Positions 1-9,672 of a stretch of DNA of 13,550 nt are shown here, piece after piece (position 1 is the stretch's first letter; every line of letters begins with the position of its first letter). Under the pieces are notes generated by a model that was not told where the DNA came from, searched no databases, and saw only the letters and a program-made list of their open reading frames with translations. The DNA comes from Cephalothrix spiralis (Eukaryota; Nemertea; Palaeonemertea; Archinemertea; Cephalotrichidae). Location: positions 1 through 13,550 of the forward strand of contig JAUCNG010125542.1 in NCBI GenBank assembly GCA_032353305.1, written 5' to 3'. A program made the translations under genes and the position numbers.

Positions 1-230
1 TCATAAATTTCCAGAGTTGGAATGCCTTTAATAAACTCAACATTTTCAGACATTTCTTCGTACAGTGGTTGATGTTCGGAATAGAACCAGTAAATTTTTT
101 CTGGGGGAGGATATATGAAACCGTCTTCAGTTATGATACGCTTGACAAAGTATGATTTTCCTGATCCAGTTATACCATAACATCCCATTGTAAACGGATG
201 ATGAAACGCGAGAACCTGATCACCCGACAT
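1..230 (-). CDS. Packaging-type P-loop ATPase (FtsK/HerA-like), N-terminal fragment
   Basis: Reading from an ATG at 230 the frame stays open for 76 codons to the window edge, so the C-terminal part, including Walker B, is not visible. Residues 19-26 read GITGSGKS, a Walker A loop, preceded by a hydrophobic HPFT-M segment. The following stretch, with PPPEKIYWFYSEHQPLYEEM at residues 41-60, resembles the conserved segment I know after Walker A in genome-packaging ATPases of Polintons and adintoviruses. Such enzymes are thought to pump DNA into capsids. The gene lies 336 bp downstream of the polymerase stop on the same strand. The start is the first ATG in frame just before the conserved block, and no clear acceptor precedes it. 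Family assignment rests on motif memory, not on a search. Confidence 0.75.
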   Translation of the reverse strand, partial: MSGDQVLAFHHPFTMGCYGITGSGKSYFVKRIITEDGFIYPPPEKIYWFYSEHQPLYEEMSENVEFIKGIPTLEIY

Positions 231-269
231 ATTTCTTATAAATGAACACCTTATATAAAAATCATACAC

Positions 270-275
270 TTTATT
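270..275 (-). terminator. AATAAA poly(A) signal, candidate for the polymerase mRNA
   Basis: AATAAA on the minus strand, about 290 nt after the polymerase stop codon and 40 nt before the ATPase ATG. I saw no nearer AATAAA between the stop and this point, which would place the minisatellite at 353-504 inside the polymerase 3' UTR. Confidence 0.4.
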
Positions 276-284
276 AACTCAAAA

Positions 285-584
285 AAGAGAGAATATACAT
301 AATCAGCAACATATACACTTGTGATAATTACACTTTATAACCATAAAAAAATGATACAAAAAAGTTGATACAAAAAAGTTGATACAAAAAAGTTGCTCCG
401 GAATAGTTGATACAGAAAAGTTGATACATAAAAGTTGATACATAAAAGTTGATACATAAAAGTTGATACATAAAAGTTGATACATAAAAGTTGATACGGA
501 AAAGTACATTTTTTTCTGCATGAAGAGACAATATACATAATCAGTAACATATACACTTGTGATAATTACACTTTATAACCATAA
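285..584. repeat. 62-bp direct repeat flanking the first minisatellite
   Basis: Positions 285-346 and 523-584 are the same 62-bp sequence with two mismatches (291/529 and 307/545), offset by 238 bp. The inner copy includes the last codons of the polymerase (YGYKV and stop) and its immediate 3' flank, so the outer copy is a duplicated gene end lying beyond the array. This could be a 238-bp tandem duplication or a long duplication made when the array moved in. Confidence 0.85.
353..524. repeat. 14-bp minisatellite, array 1 (polymerase 3' flank)
   Basis: About eleven copies of a 14-bp unit, GTTGATAC followed by two variable bases and AAAA, with variants such as CATAAAA, CAAAAAA and CGGAAAA. The array ends at 505-524 in a unique tail that recurs, with one base different, beside array 3 (4071-4090). 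Read on the transcribed minus strand the tail comes first and the unit is GTATCAAC plus a pyrimidine run. Fourteen is not a multiple of three, so all three frames are open and repeat with a 14-residue period. The resulting peptides are artefacts. Confidence 0.9.
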
Positions 585-3500
585 GGCACTGTTTCGTGAT
601 TTTCCTTCAACACCCTTTTAGTGTAAACTACCCTATAGTCCTTTTTTCTATCTATAGAGTTTAAAACACTATTTTTCTTATCACGAACAATTTTGCTTGG
701 TTCCTCTATTGTCACTCTGGAGTCATCACCATAACTTTTGACTAGCTGTTCCATTACAGAGCTGTTTAATATTTTGGTATTCCTAAAGTTTAAATTTATC
801 CCTTTGATTTTGGTAAATGTATCTTGACCGCTTTTCTCTCCAACTTTATTGCACACATAACTGTAATTCTTTGGCCCTCCTGATATAAATTTGATGATGT
901 GTTGGTCGGCGTCTTCCATCTCGGTTGTGAGCTCGCCGAGATTGTTCCCAAGAGCAGGTTTTGTTTGGCCAGGAGCAGTGACAAAAATTAATGAATCAGT
1001 ATCGTAGTACAGTACACGTTTGCCTAGTTTTTCGAGCTCCGTGTAGAGTTTAAGGCGTGCTTGAGACGAAGTAAATGCAGCTAGCACAACATTTGTTTTG
1101 TCGCTTTCCTGAAATAAATAAAATAAAATAAGAAAATTGGAACTTGAAAATTAATTATTTTTTTGCTTATTTTCCTATGTTGTAAGTAAGTTTCTTACCG
1201 GTACAAAATCTTCATGCTGGTTGAAGTGAATCATCACACTATCTTCACTGAGCATGTAAACATTCTTGACTATTATTGATGGCGATTCTAACATGTTGTA
1301 AAGAACGTCTGGTTTGTCGGTAACTTTTGATTGTGTTTTGCCGGATTTTTGGCCCCATTTCCCCTATAACAATAAAATACATTTATATGATAATCGATAA
1401 TTGAAAGCAAACTCAAAAAATAAAAAAAATAAAAATAAAAAAAAAATAAAAAAAAAAAAAAAAGTTTTCTCAAAAAGTGCTACTTACCCACATACTGTTT
1501 AACATTAATTTGGCCAGGCTCCGTAGACCAGGATTATTAATTATTTTTTCTTTAGTCAACAAAATCCCTGAAAAATAAAACAAAATTGTCATATCTGAAA
1601 ACATGTAAAACAAACAAAATTATTAAGAACAATTATTATTATTTTTAGTCTTACCATAATTGACAAAATAATCAGCAATATATTGGTCTTTTTCCTGTTC
1701 TGTTTTGACATTAGATGGCCAACCACTTGCCTCCTGCTTAATCTTTAGAAATAAATTGATGTATTCAGTAAATAGTCCGTCGGTGCCTTTTTCTTTGTTG
1801 TACTGCATCGTTTTGTCATAGTGCCATATCTCATAATATTTTAGTACTTCATATCCCAATTCCAGTGCTTTTTGAATCTCAAGAGAGACCCAAGTACCTG
1901 TTAGTGCTCTCTGTTCAACATTATGATCACACGGTGTTTGCTGGAGAGACTCTGCACATGTGCGACATAATGGGAATAGAAGCTTGTTGTCGTACTTATA
2001 AGGAAGAAGAGGATGGAAGAGCTCTTGGGGAGGCAAGATTTTACACTTGACCAATCCACAGTAGTTATCAATGTTCTTAAAATTTTCAGTAATAACTTCG
2101 GGATGGCCAATAGGGTAAATACCAAACTTATTGCACCACGGGTAGAGACTGAAATTGATAAAAAAATAATTGATACTGAAAAGTTGATACAAAAAAGTTG
2201 ATACAAAAAAGTTGATACAAAAAAGTTGATACAAAAAGTTGCTACAAAAAAATTGATACAAAAAAGTTGATACAAAAAAGTTGATACAAAAAAGTTGATA
2301 CGGAATAGTTGATACAGAAAAGTTGATACAAAATAGTTGCTACGGAATAGTTGATACAGAAAAGTTGATACGGAAAAATTGATACAAAAAACTTGATACA
2401 AAATACTTGATAAGGAAAACTTGATAAGTAAAACTTGATACAAATGATACCATAATTAGAAGAGTTTTGTACCTGGTAAAATCATAATAATCAATTGTCT
2501 CTCCTTCTTCTCCCTCCTCAACTTCCGGTACTTCGTAAAAGAGTTTTGCTGCATTGACTCTGCCACCAGTGAAAGCATCTCTGGGGTTTATTTCATCCTG
2601 AATATCGAGGCTGTTGATATATTCTCTCATTTCGTTATTGGTTTTCATTTCTTTTTCAAACTGACACTCCCAAATGGATTCAACTTTTATACCAGTATTT
2701 TCGATGTACAATTCACGAACCATTGTGCTCTGATATAGTTCATGCATATATTTCTGCTTCACATTGTTCTTGATATCACGTTGCGGGAAACAATTTTCAC
2801 AACCATGCCAAAAACATCCATAGAATTCGAAAGCAAGCCTTTCTCCACCATCCTCTGAATAACCATCGAGTTTGTATATTTTGTCAATAATTTTTTCAGC
2901 CCCATTTCTTGAGTAGCGTAAGTTGATTTTCCTCGAATGGGCAATAAACGACAACCATTTCTCTGCTTTGGCACTTTGTTTGTCTTTATTGGAGTACCCG
3001 TGTCGAGGAATAACTCCAATGGTGTTTAGCTTTAAGAAATTTGTTCTAAATAACAGACTACACGCCGATGCTATTGTAACAGAACTACCCAATGGATCGA
3101 TACCACTCGGATTTGCTGGTGTTGCTGTGACATCCATAAAAAGAGATCTAAACTTGAGACACCCTTCCAATAATATAGCAACATCAGAAACGCAATACCG
3201 AAGAATTTCCTCTTCGAAATTAAAAGGATCCATTTCATGGGCTGAATACCAAATATCAAATTTCTCTTTTGCTTCAACACTCAAACGCTCGCTGTCATAG
3301 TACTTTTTTTCGGGTAAACGGTCCAATATAATATTCTGATTTTGGGGCGTGTTGAACAGATGGGGAAAGAAACTGAAACAATAGAGAAAGAGTCAGAAAG
3401 TGTCAACAAAAATTATTGTCTTTTAAATAATTTTCTCTTATTTTAATTAAAAGTTTCTACTTACCCTTTACAGAGTTCATCTAATCCAAATGCTTTAGGC

Positions 3501-6500
3501 AATTTTGCGAGGGCCATCGGGAAAAAATTGAAGGAGTCGATGAACCTCATCTTGAAAGTCCGCAAATACATGTACATAACTTTGGAACCAGTAAAGATGA
3601 GATCAGGTTTGAGTCCATTTTTGTAAATATAATTGATTAAAAAATAGCTGTCATATCCCTTAAAATTGTGAGCAATACACGTTGATTTTGCATTAGATCG
3701 ATCAAACAGGAAGCTGCAAAAATCATCAACACACTTGTACCCTTTGAAAACGTGTCTGTTAATACCACATACAGAACACTCAGAATCAGCAGTAACTTTC
3801 TTATGGAGACAATGAACACAGACACGATGTGCGACAACAAGATTTGGTCTGAAAAAAATAAATAATCCAAAATAGTTGATACAAAAAAGTTGATACAAAA
3901 AAGTTGATACAAAAAAGTTGATACAAAAAAGTTGATACGGAAAAGTTGATACATAAAAGTTGATACAAAAAAGTTGATACGGAAAAGTTGATACGGAAAA
4001 GTTGATACATAAAAGTTGATACATAAAAGTTGATACGGAAAAGTTGATACGGAAAAGTTGATACGAAAAGCACATTTTTTTCTGCATGAATTATATTTAA
4101 AAGGTGTGCTATTTACCTGTGTGTAGTACTCGAAAAATCAGCCTCAAAATCATATGCTATATACTTCATCACATCATTACTATCACTTTTAACCTCAGAT
4201 TCACCCAAAACTTCATTTAGTAGATCTGCATCGAAATCATCCATGTCGCCATTTAATTCAGCAAATAATTCTTCTAATTCTGAATCATCTATACCTTCAG
4301 ATTCTTCTTCTTCGCTTTGACTTAAACACCCCAAAAGTTCATCCAAATCATCATTGTCAAAAGCATCTTCTAATTCATCAAATGCAACAACATTATCTAA
4401 AGCTGCATCCAACAACGCTTCATCAACTACAGTATCACCAAACAAATCATCAACAGTTACTTCTTTCTTTCCTTTAACTTTCGGTGGTTGAACATAACAT
4501 AAGTGGCCACTTTCTACGTATTTGTCACAAGTATTACATTTTATGGTTCTGCCACATACGTGAGGTCTCTTCTTAGTTGTTTGGGATTTATTTATGTACT
4601 GTCCACAATCTTTACATCGAAAGAACTTTTCACAAGTGGACTTGGAACGAGCAGAGTTTGCTTTGTGATGATTAAAGCAGCTTTGAGATTTGAATATACA
4701 CAAACAATCACGACACTTCACCCAATCACCATCTTTTTTGCAATCTGTTCCCTTTCTGCATGATCGGCATATCTTTAGGCATTTGTGCATAGAGTTTGTT
4801 TGGTAGGGCATGTCACATTCATAACAAAATTTATCTCTACTGAAGAAAGCTGGAAATAAAATAACCAGTAAATAATTTGCACAAATTTATTGCATCCTGG
4901 CTAAGATTATATACAATATATACAAAATAATCAGTCATGAATAAATAAGTTTAATTGATGTTAATTAGTGCATAATGTTATAGTATTAATTAAAAAAATA
5001 CCTGGTAGACTTGTTATGAAACTGTAATGGCCATCAGCTAAGTATAAGTGTATCTTTCTTTCTTTGTCAGGACCTTTATACAGTATGTGCGTCCCATCTG
5101 TTTTGGCAACAACAATAATCTGATAATGCACAAGGTATTCTTCAAACTTCTTAATTTCAGGAATACCACATGGCAAATCATCTCTCACACCAGCACGATC
5201 ATGGAGTTTTTTCGCCAATTCACCCTGAATATTACATCCCTTTCTGATTGACTCATATTTCGGGTGGTTCTTGATCTTGGATTTACCTATGATTATGCAA
5301 CGGGCGGCGCACATAAGGTCATCGTTCCTTACTTGTACAATACATCGTTTATTTCGCAAGAAAGTTTCAGTGTTTAAATTTTGTATTTTGTAAAATGATG
5401 AACCAAGGGGCATCTTTACAATGGTAATATGGATCTGGAACAAGTCCTCCAAACTAAAATGTTCATTCGACTGTAATATTCTTTGCAACTCCATCAAAAG
5501 CAAATCACTGTCAATCAAATAGCTTTTCATAAATGCAAGCGTTATTGCGTAATCAAGCACCCTACTTTCCATACTAATCTGAACGTAGTCGTTCCGTCCA
5601 GCGTTTTGTAGCGCACGTGCAAGTATTGTGTCATATGCATCATGCAAATACTCGATTATATCAGCAATGTCATTTAAATCTCTTTGAGGAGCAAAATCAA
5701 CTGTAAACGTTTCACCAAACATATCAAATCTTTTGAGGTACCGAGTTCCAGTCTTTTTCATAGTGAAGTCATCTTCTTTGAAAACAATTCGGGCTTTTTT
5801 GGCTTCATCATCATCATCATCATCATCATCTTCACTTTCAATTCTCTGTCTCTTCCTATGCATTTTACTAATGTGCTGTTTCAAGTTCTCTTTGCGACTA
5901 TACCATTTGCCACACCCCTGATGTGTACATTTAAATGTGGCATGCAGTCTCTGATTATGCATGTCAAGCTGTTTTTGTGTATTGAATACTCTATGACAGA
6001 TATCACATGGTATTTTTTCCTTTTTGTGAGTTTCACTGTGTCTTTTAAGACTAGACATTGTAGAAAAAGTAGAACCACAATCACGACAGCTGAATTCACT
6101 TTCAACAGTGGCATGTGAATGTTTCTTAAAATCTGCAGCACAGTTGAACGTAGCAGAGCATTTATCACACACAATTGTTTTGTGACTTGCAATGTGTCGA
6201 TTCAAATTAGACATCGTAGAAAAATGAGAATCACAATCACGACAGCTGAATTCACTTTCAACAGTGGCATGTGAATGTTTCTTAAAATCTGCAGCACAGT
6301 TGAACGTAGCAGAGCATTTATCGCACGCAATTGTTTTGTGACTTGCAATGTGTCGATTCAAATTAGACATCGTAGAAAAATGAGAATCACATCTATCACA
6401 TTTAAATGTTTTTCCACTATGATATGATACATCTTTTTGAGATTTGCCATGAGTTGAAGAATGTCTTTTGAGATTGAAAGCACTTTTGAATTCGGAATCA

Positions 6501-6894
6501 CATTCCCCACATGGGAATAATCTTGCAACACGATCTGGTGGTGGATTTTCATGAATTTTCATATGTCTTTTTATGTTAAACTTCGACTTGAATACAGCAT
6601 CGCATACTTCACACGGATATAATTCTGCAACACCTTTTGGCTGTGATGATTTTGTGTGGACTTTATTATGATGCCGTGTAAGGTTAGACTTGTGAGAAAA
6701 GTTCTTCTGACAAATACCACATTGAAATCTGAAAAAGGTTAATTACACAATTAATTTGCCATTAAGAAATACATTATTACTAGCGAACGTTTTATAATAA
6801 GTCTATTGAGAAAGTGTACTTACTTATTTGCTAATTGCAGTGAAGTGCTTTGCTGTGAGTCATCACTAGCCATTTCATGATCACTTGATACCAT
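566..6894 (-). CDS. Zinc-finger/OTU-like/family-B DNA polymerase of Polinton-adintovirus type, spliced
   Basis: Predicted protein-primed family-B DNA polymerase (DNA_pol_B_2 type), which would replicate a linear element genome in the nucleus. Exons on the minus strand: 6894-6824, 6728-5002, 4849-4117, 3848-3465, 3372-2473, 2148-1655, 1567-1488, 1363-1199 and 1108-566; 5097 nt, 1698 residues plus TAA. Visible motifs: ExoI DFEAD (833-837), ExoII NFKGYD (905-910), ExoIII YCVSD (1031-1035), motif A DFTSLYP (1269-1275, split by an intron), motif B KLMLNSMWGK (1456-1465, also split), motif C YYDTDS (1553-1557 region) and KNY (1598-1600). All catalytic aspartates are present. N-terminal to these are ten C2H2 fingers, an OTU-like domain and a Cys-rich zinc region. 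No stop or frameshift was seen, so the gene looks recently functional. The start is uncertain: upstream exons at 7236-7352 and 9674-9684 join in frame and would give up to 1741 residues. Confidence 0.9.
2155..2450. repeat. 14-bp minisatellite, array 2 (intron before SLYP)
   Basis: About twenty copies of the same 14-bp unit fill nearly the whole intron between the two halves of polymerase motif A, from a few bases inside the acceptor to close to the donor. Copies at the high-coordinate end are the most diverged (CTTGATA in place of GTTGATA), as if older. It lacks the tail seen beside arrays 1 and 3. Confidence 0.9.
2643..2975 (-). other. Vsr-like (PD-(D/E)XK) module inside the polymerase
   Basis: Residues about 1105-1215 of the polymerase, between ExoIII and motif A, resemble a very-short-patch-repair endonuclease: LDGY (D1141), FEFYGCFWHGC (1153-1163) with E1154, C1158, H1161 and C1163, then a T-x-R helix and SIWECQF with C1208. 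Vsr has the same order: an acidic active-site residue, a GCFWH block, and a WEC whose cysteine joins the zinc site. Related GCFWHGC blocks occur in other animal virus-like polymerases as far as I recall. Whether it still cuts DNA or is structural is unknown. Confidence 0.6.
3868..4090. repeat. 14-bp minisatellite, array 3 (intron after ExoI)
   Basis: About fourteen copies of the 14-bp unit fill the intron between the exon ending in the ExoI motif and the next exon. Variants CATAAAA, CGGAAAA and CAAAAAA are interspersed as in array 1. It ends at 4071-4090 in the same tail as array 1, just beside the splice donor at 4116. Confidence 0.9.
4173..4460 (-). other. Acidic, low-complexity segment of the polymerase
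   Basis: Residues about 730-825, between the cysteine-rich zinc region (ending HLCYVQPPK) and ExoI, are dominated by D and E with regularly spaced hydrophobics: VDDLFGD, AFDELEDAF, DDLDELLGCL, DDFDADLLNEVL. In related polymerases I remember, the HxCYxQP block sits much closer to ExoI, so this looks like an insertion. The pattern resembles acidic activation domains, but it could equally be a flexible acidic linker. Confidence 0.6.
5002..5344 (-). other. OTU-like cysteine peptidase-type domain of the polymerase
   Basis: Residues about 486-600 carry NDDLMCAARCI (D494, C497) and, about 95 residues on, LADGHYSFITSL with H591. OTU deubiquitinases have D-x-x-C near their start and an H followed by an aromatic near their end in the same order. 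The spacing and the surrounding blocks (HPKYESIRKGCNIQ, AGVRDDLPCG) match the N-terminal part of many animal Polinton-like polymerases as I recall them. Activity, for instance protein maturation or ubiquitin removal, is inferred only. Confidence 0.5.
5805..5830. repeat. (TCA)n trinucleotide run coding for poly-Asp
   Basis: An uninterrupted TCA run on the plus strand encodes eight aspartates after the last zinc finger, flanked by basic RKRQR and KKAR, which may serve in nuclear import. A coding microsatellite of this kind is expected to vary in length. Confidence 0.9.
5855..6727 (-). other. Array of ten C2H2 zinc fingers at the polymerase N terminus
   Basis: Residues about 25-315 contain ten finger-like units, most with C-x2-C-x12-H-x3-4-H: FQCGIC, YPCEVC, FPCGEC, FKCDRC, IACDKC, FSCRDC, IVCDKC, FSCRDC, IPCDIC and FKCTHQGC. 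The two DKC units end HSH, so their last ligand spacing is atypical. Fingers of this density usually bind specific DNA, which here could mean origin recognition or regulation. Finger 1 begins right at the exon 2 border. Confidence 0.9.
6076..6387. repeat. 156-bp tandem duplication of a zinc-finger pair
   Basis: Positions 6076-6231 and 6232-6387 are near-identical; I see two substitutions, in the stretch coding for IVCDKC versus IACDKC. The unit is exactly 52 codons, so the frame is kept and two fingers are added. The near identity points to a recent event or gene conversion. Confidence 0.9.
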
Positions 6895-6940
6895 TCTTTA
6901 AAAAAAATATAGCGTATGTCACACAAGAGCATCAACAAGC

Positions 6941-6974
6941 TTATGACAAGTGACAAAATACCAAGCTATTTATA
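6941..6974 (-). promoter_or_regulatory. TATA box and initiator before exon 1b
   Basis: TATAAATAG on the minus strand at 6974-6966, and 30 nt downstream TCATAA with its A at 6944. This would start transcription 50 nt upstream of the ATG at 6894 and make 6894-6824 the first exon. Confidence 0.45.
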
Positions 6975-7235
6975 GTCAGTTGACCAACATACAGACTAAT
7001 TGTTTATTTAAAAATTTATAATTACTATTCATAGTGAATAAAATAGTAACATTGACAACACTTTACTTTTGCTTGATGATATTATACAGTAATGCATACA
7101 TAATTAATGGATAATGTCACACTGTTTCTGATGATGAAAAAGAACTATATACATTATAGAAAACAAACGTATTCAATTATTCATACATAATCAGATATGT
7201 ACTTAATAAGACCAGTGTTATAACCAACAACTTAC

Positions 7236-7352
7236 TTATCGTGTGCTCGTGATGTAGAGGGCTGAGGTGTATTGTTATTCATTATTTCATTCGTTAATTC
7301 AGTCATTAATTCATTCATTAAACACATCGACTCTTCATTGCTTGAAGCCATT
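7236..7352 (-). CDS. Alternative or additional upstream exon (1a) of the polymerase gene
   Basis: An exon of 117 nt bounded by TTTTAG acceptor and AA/GTAAGT donor, read A-ATG GCT TCA AGC and so on, giving 38 codons ending TSRAHD plus two bases. It is phase 2 at both ends, like exon 1b (6895-6824, acceptor TTAAAG), so it can be spliced either to exon 1b or straight to the finger exon at 6728 without changing frame. Its opening MASSNEE resembles MVSSDHE of exon 1b, which suggests exon duplication. The encoded segment is polar, rich in N, E and S, with no known domain. It could instead be a first exon of its own. Confidence 0.5.
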
Positions 7353-7740
7353 CTAAAATTCTGTGTCTATAACTGTATATATAAATAGTACAAATTCTTA
7401 CTTTTAATTAGATACAGTGCTTATTTATAAAAAATTAATATACGTTTTCACAATCAGAAGCAAGAGTTAATCGGAATACATTATAAGTACAGATCGGTTT
7501 CTATATTGTAAATTAAGTGTGATTCAGAGTTATGTGATTTGGTACAGTGTCTCAAGTTTCGTTCACTTTCTTAATAATATATGGAATTTCAAGTTGATAG
7601 TAGGTGGCCTAAGGTTTGTAATCATGGTGCTGGCGTGCGAGAGAGAATTAATCAGTCAGAGACTCCACCCCAACGAGTTCAGCCAATCAGAGAGTCGGAT
7701 CGAATCAGAAAGTCACGTGATAAAAAAGTGAATCGCGTTT

Positions 7741-8032
7741 ACAGACAGAGAAAAAAATAAAATAAAAAAAAAAATCAAACTTCAAAAAAAATTCAAAAAA
7801 AAAATAAATAAAAAATAAATTCAAAATTCAAAAAAAAAATAAATAAAAAATAAATTCAAAATTCAAAAAAAAAAAAAAATAATAATAAATAAATTCAAAA
7901 TTCAAAATTCAAAAAAAAAATAAATAAAAAATAAATTCAAAATTCAAAAAAATAAAAAATAAAAAATAAATTCAAAATTCAAAAAAATTCAAACAAAAAA
8001 AATCACCAAAAATTCAAAATAAAAAATGATAG
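7741..8032. repeat. A-rich simple array
   Basis: Nearly 300 bp of A-runs broken by TAAATAAA and TTCAAAATTC blocks, with a loose repeat unit of about 38-50 bp. No coding capacity. The stretch 7360-7740 before it shows nothing I can name beyond a TCACGTGA palindrome at 7713, which recurs at 9431. Confidence 0.85.
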
Positions 8033-8237
8033 TAAGTAAAAAAATTATAGGCACTCTCAGACCAACTCATAGATACCAAACAGGCCTACCTAAACTCTAA
8101 CATGAAAATCAGTAAAAAAGAGGTAAGCCATAAAATATACCCCACACGTCTGTGTAGTTCACTTGGGAATTGCGTTAAGCTATGATCAAAACATTTTGAC
8201 GAGAGAGATTTGCCACTAAGTTTCAAAAATACCTATT

Positions 8238-8500
8238 TTGACTTTTAATGACGTCTACAATCGAAAATATTAACTTTAGCGAAAAACCATTTTCGTATAG
8301 TAGTCTTAGAATTTCATAGTCTATACAATAAAAAAAACCGCGACTCTCTACGATGACTTTGATTTTTGACATTGAATGACCTCTAGCGTCGAAAATATTA
8401 ACTTTAGCGAAAAACGATTTTCATTTAGGAGTATTAGAATTTCATAAGCTATCCAATAAAAAAAACCGCGACTCTCTACGACGACTTTGATTTTTTGACC
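8238..8500. repeat. 128-bp tandem repeat, two copies
   Basis: Two copies, beginning near 8238 and 8366, share the CGAAAATATTAACTTTAGCG block (8262 and 8390) and the CCGCGACTCTCTACGA block (8338 and 8466), with scattered substitutions. Probably host repeat DNA. The following 8500-9670 is AT-rich with only short ORFs and I see no supported gene in it. Confidence 0.8.
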
Positions 8501-9672
8501 TCCCTCCCCAAGGTCATACATCCCCACCCCTAATTGGAATTTTGGTGCAAACCGATCTCACAGTAGTAGTCCATTGTCTAATGAACATTTCGATATAAGT
8601 TGCAATAAGCTGCGGTCGAAACTCGAGATAGATTTGGTCCTAACGAACAAAAAAATTGTGTTTTTACCCCATGCCCCAAATGCTCAGATCGAAAAACTGT
8701 TAAAAATTGTTCTAGATAATTGTCATAAGTAAATATATACCAAATTATAGGCATATCTCTTGAGTCGTTCATGCATAAAAGCTTCGGACAGGGCGATAGC
8801 ATAATCTCACTTTTGCTACATAATTCTACCAAGTGAGCTAAAAATTGATACTTAATCTGAACAGATTAGCGCGACATTCGATTCACTTAATACATAGCGC
8901 ATATACCAAACTCAATACGGTACGGAAAAAATTAACTGATATGGATTTTTTGAGTTTTTTTCGATTTTTGGATTTATAAAAAAATAATATCACTTTTCTC
9001 AAACTCATTTCTATTAAAATTATTTCGCGATCGTACAAAAGAGTCGATTTCTCAAATAAAAAAAGTGGTCTAAAAAACAATATACTGTGCATGTATATAC
9101 TGTAATATGAAAAGCCAAATATACTGCTAAAGTACAGTTAATTAATCAAATAAAAAGTATTTGTATATACAGTGTAATATCACGTATATATGACGCAAAG
9201 TGGCAGGTTTGCAACATAACTAAAAAACAATATACATTAAGTTACCAAAAAAGTAACAAATATTTTTGATTACGCAATGTTTTGCTATGCAGAGTGACTA
9301 AAAAGATCACCCATTATGTACAAAGTAAAAAATTGAATTGTCCACATTATGACAAAAATATAAGGTTAAATATCACAACAATGGTCTCATTTTGCAATAA
9401 TCAAGCAATTACCGAATGAAAATTAGTGTGTCACGTGATAAATCAGTGAGTTAGGGGTCTTAAGTAATGTATAGTGAGCATATAAAAATAATTAATCATT
9501 AAATTTCAGTACACTTGTGACAAATGATGCATCGTCGAATTATTTCAATTAGAAAAAAGTGGAATCGAAATTATTTCAAACTATAAAACTGTAAAATTTG
9601 ACTGAGTTTTGAAAAATTTGATCGGAAAGATAAATACAAGAACTTAGACAGAAGAGTCAAAAATTTTGCTTA

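Larger units (their letters stand above)
1109..6823 (-). other. Eight spliceosomal introns of the polymerase gene
   Basis: Introns on the minus strand: 6823-6729 (phase 2), 5001-4850 (1), 4116-3849 (2), 3464-3373 (2), 2472-2149 (2), 1654-1568 (1), 1487-1364 (0) and 1198-1109 (0). Every one begins GT (GTAAGT, GTATTT, GTAAAT, GTAAGT, GTACAA, GTAAGA, GTAAGT, GTAAGA) and ends AG, usually after a T-rich tract. Joining them restores polymerase motifs that the genomic sequence breaks: DFT/SLYP, NSMW/GKWG, THR/PNLVVAH, CKG/FFPHLFN. The longer introns 2472-2149 and 4116-3849 consist mainly of the 14-bp minisatellite. Intron 1487-1364 is A-rich simple sequence on the plus strand. Confidence 0.9.

Noticed and set aside
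353-504. CRISPR-like array
   Set aside because: The repeats are contiguous 14-bp units without spacers, in a eukaryotic gene.
303-556. Open frames coding repeats like YQLFCINFFVST, also at 1901-2443 and 3461-4087
   Set aside because: They are translations of the 14-bp minisatellite, which has no stop in any frame on the minus strand. They lie in introns or the 3' flank.
2923-3300. Plus-strand ORF of 125 codons, and others opposite the polymerase exons such as 5684-6118
   Set aside because: They are antisense shadows of confirmed minus-strand exons, with no motif of their own.
7519-7731. Plus-strand ORF of 70 codons
   Set aside because: Short, AT-driven, no motif, and no splice or promoter context.
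8578-9092. Minus-strand ORFs of 84 and 69 codons
   Set aside because: Composition follows the AT-rich background, with no motif, splice support or promoter.
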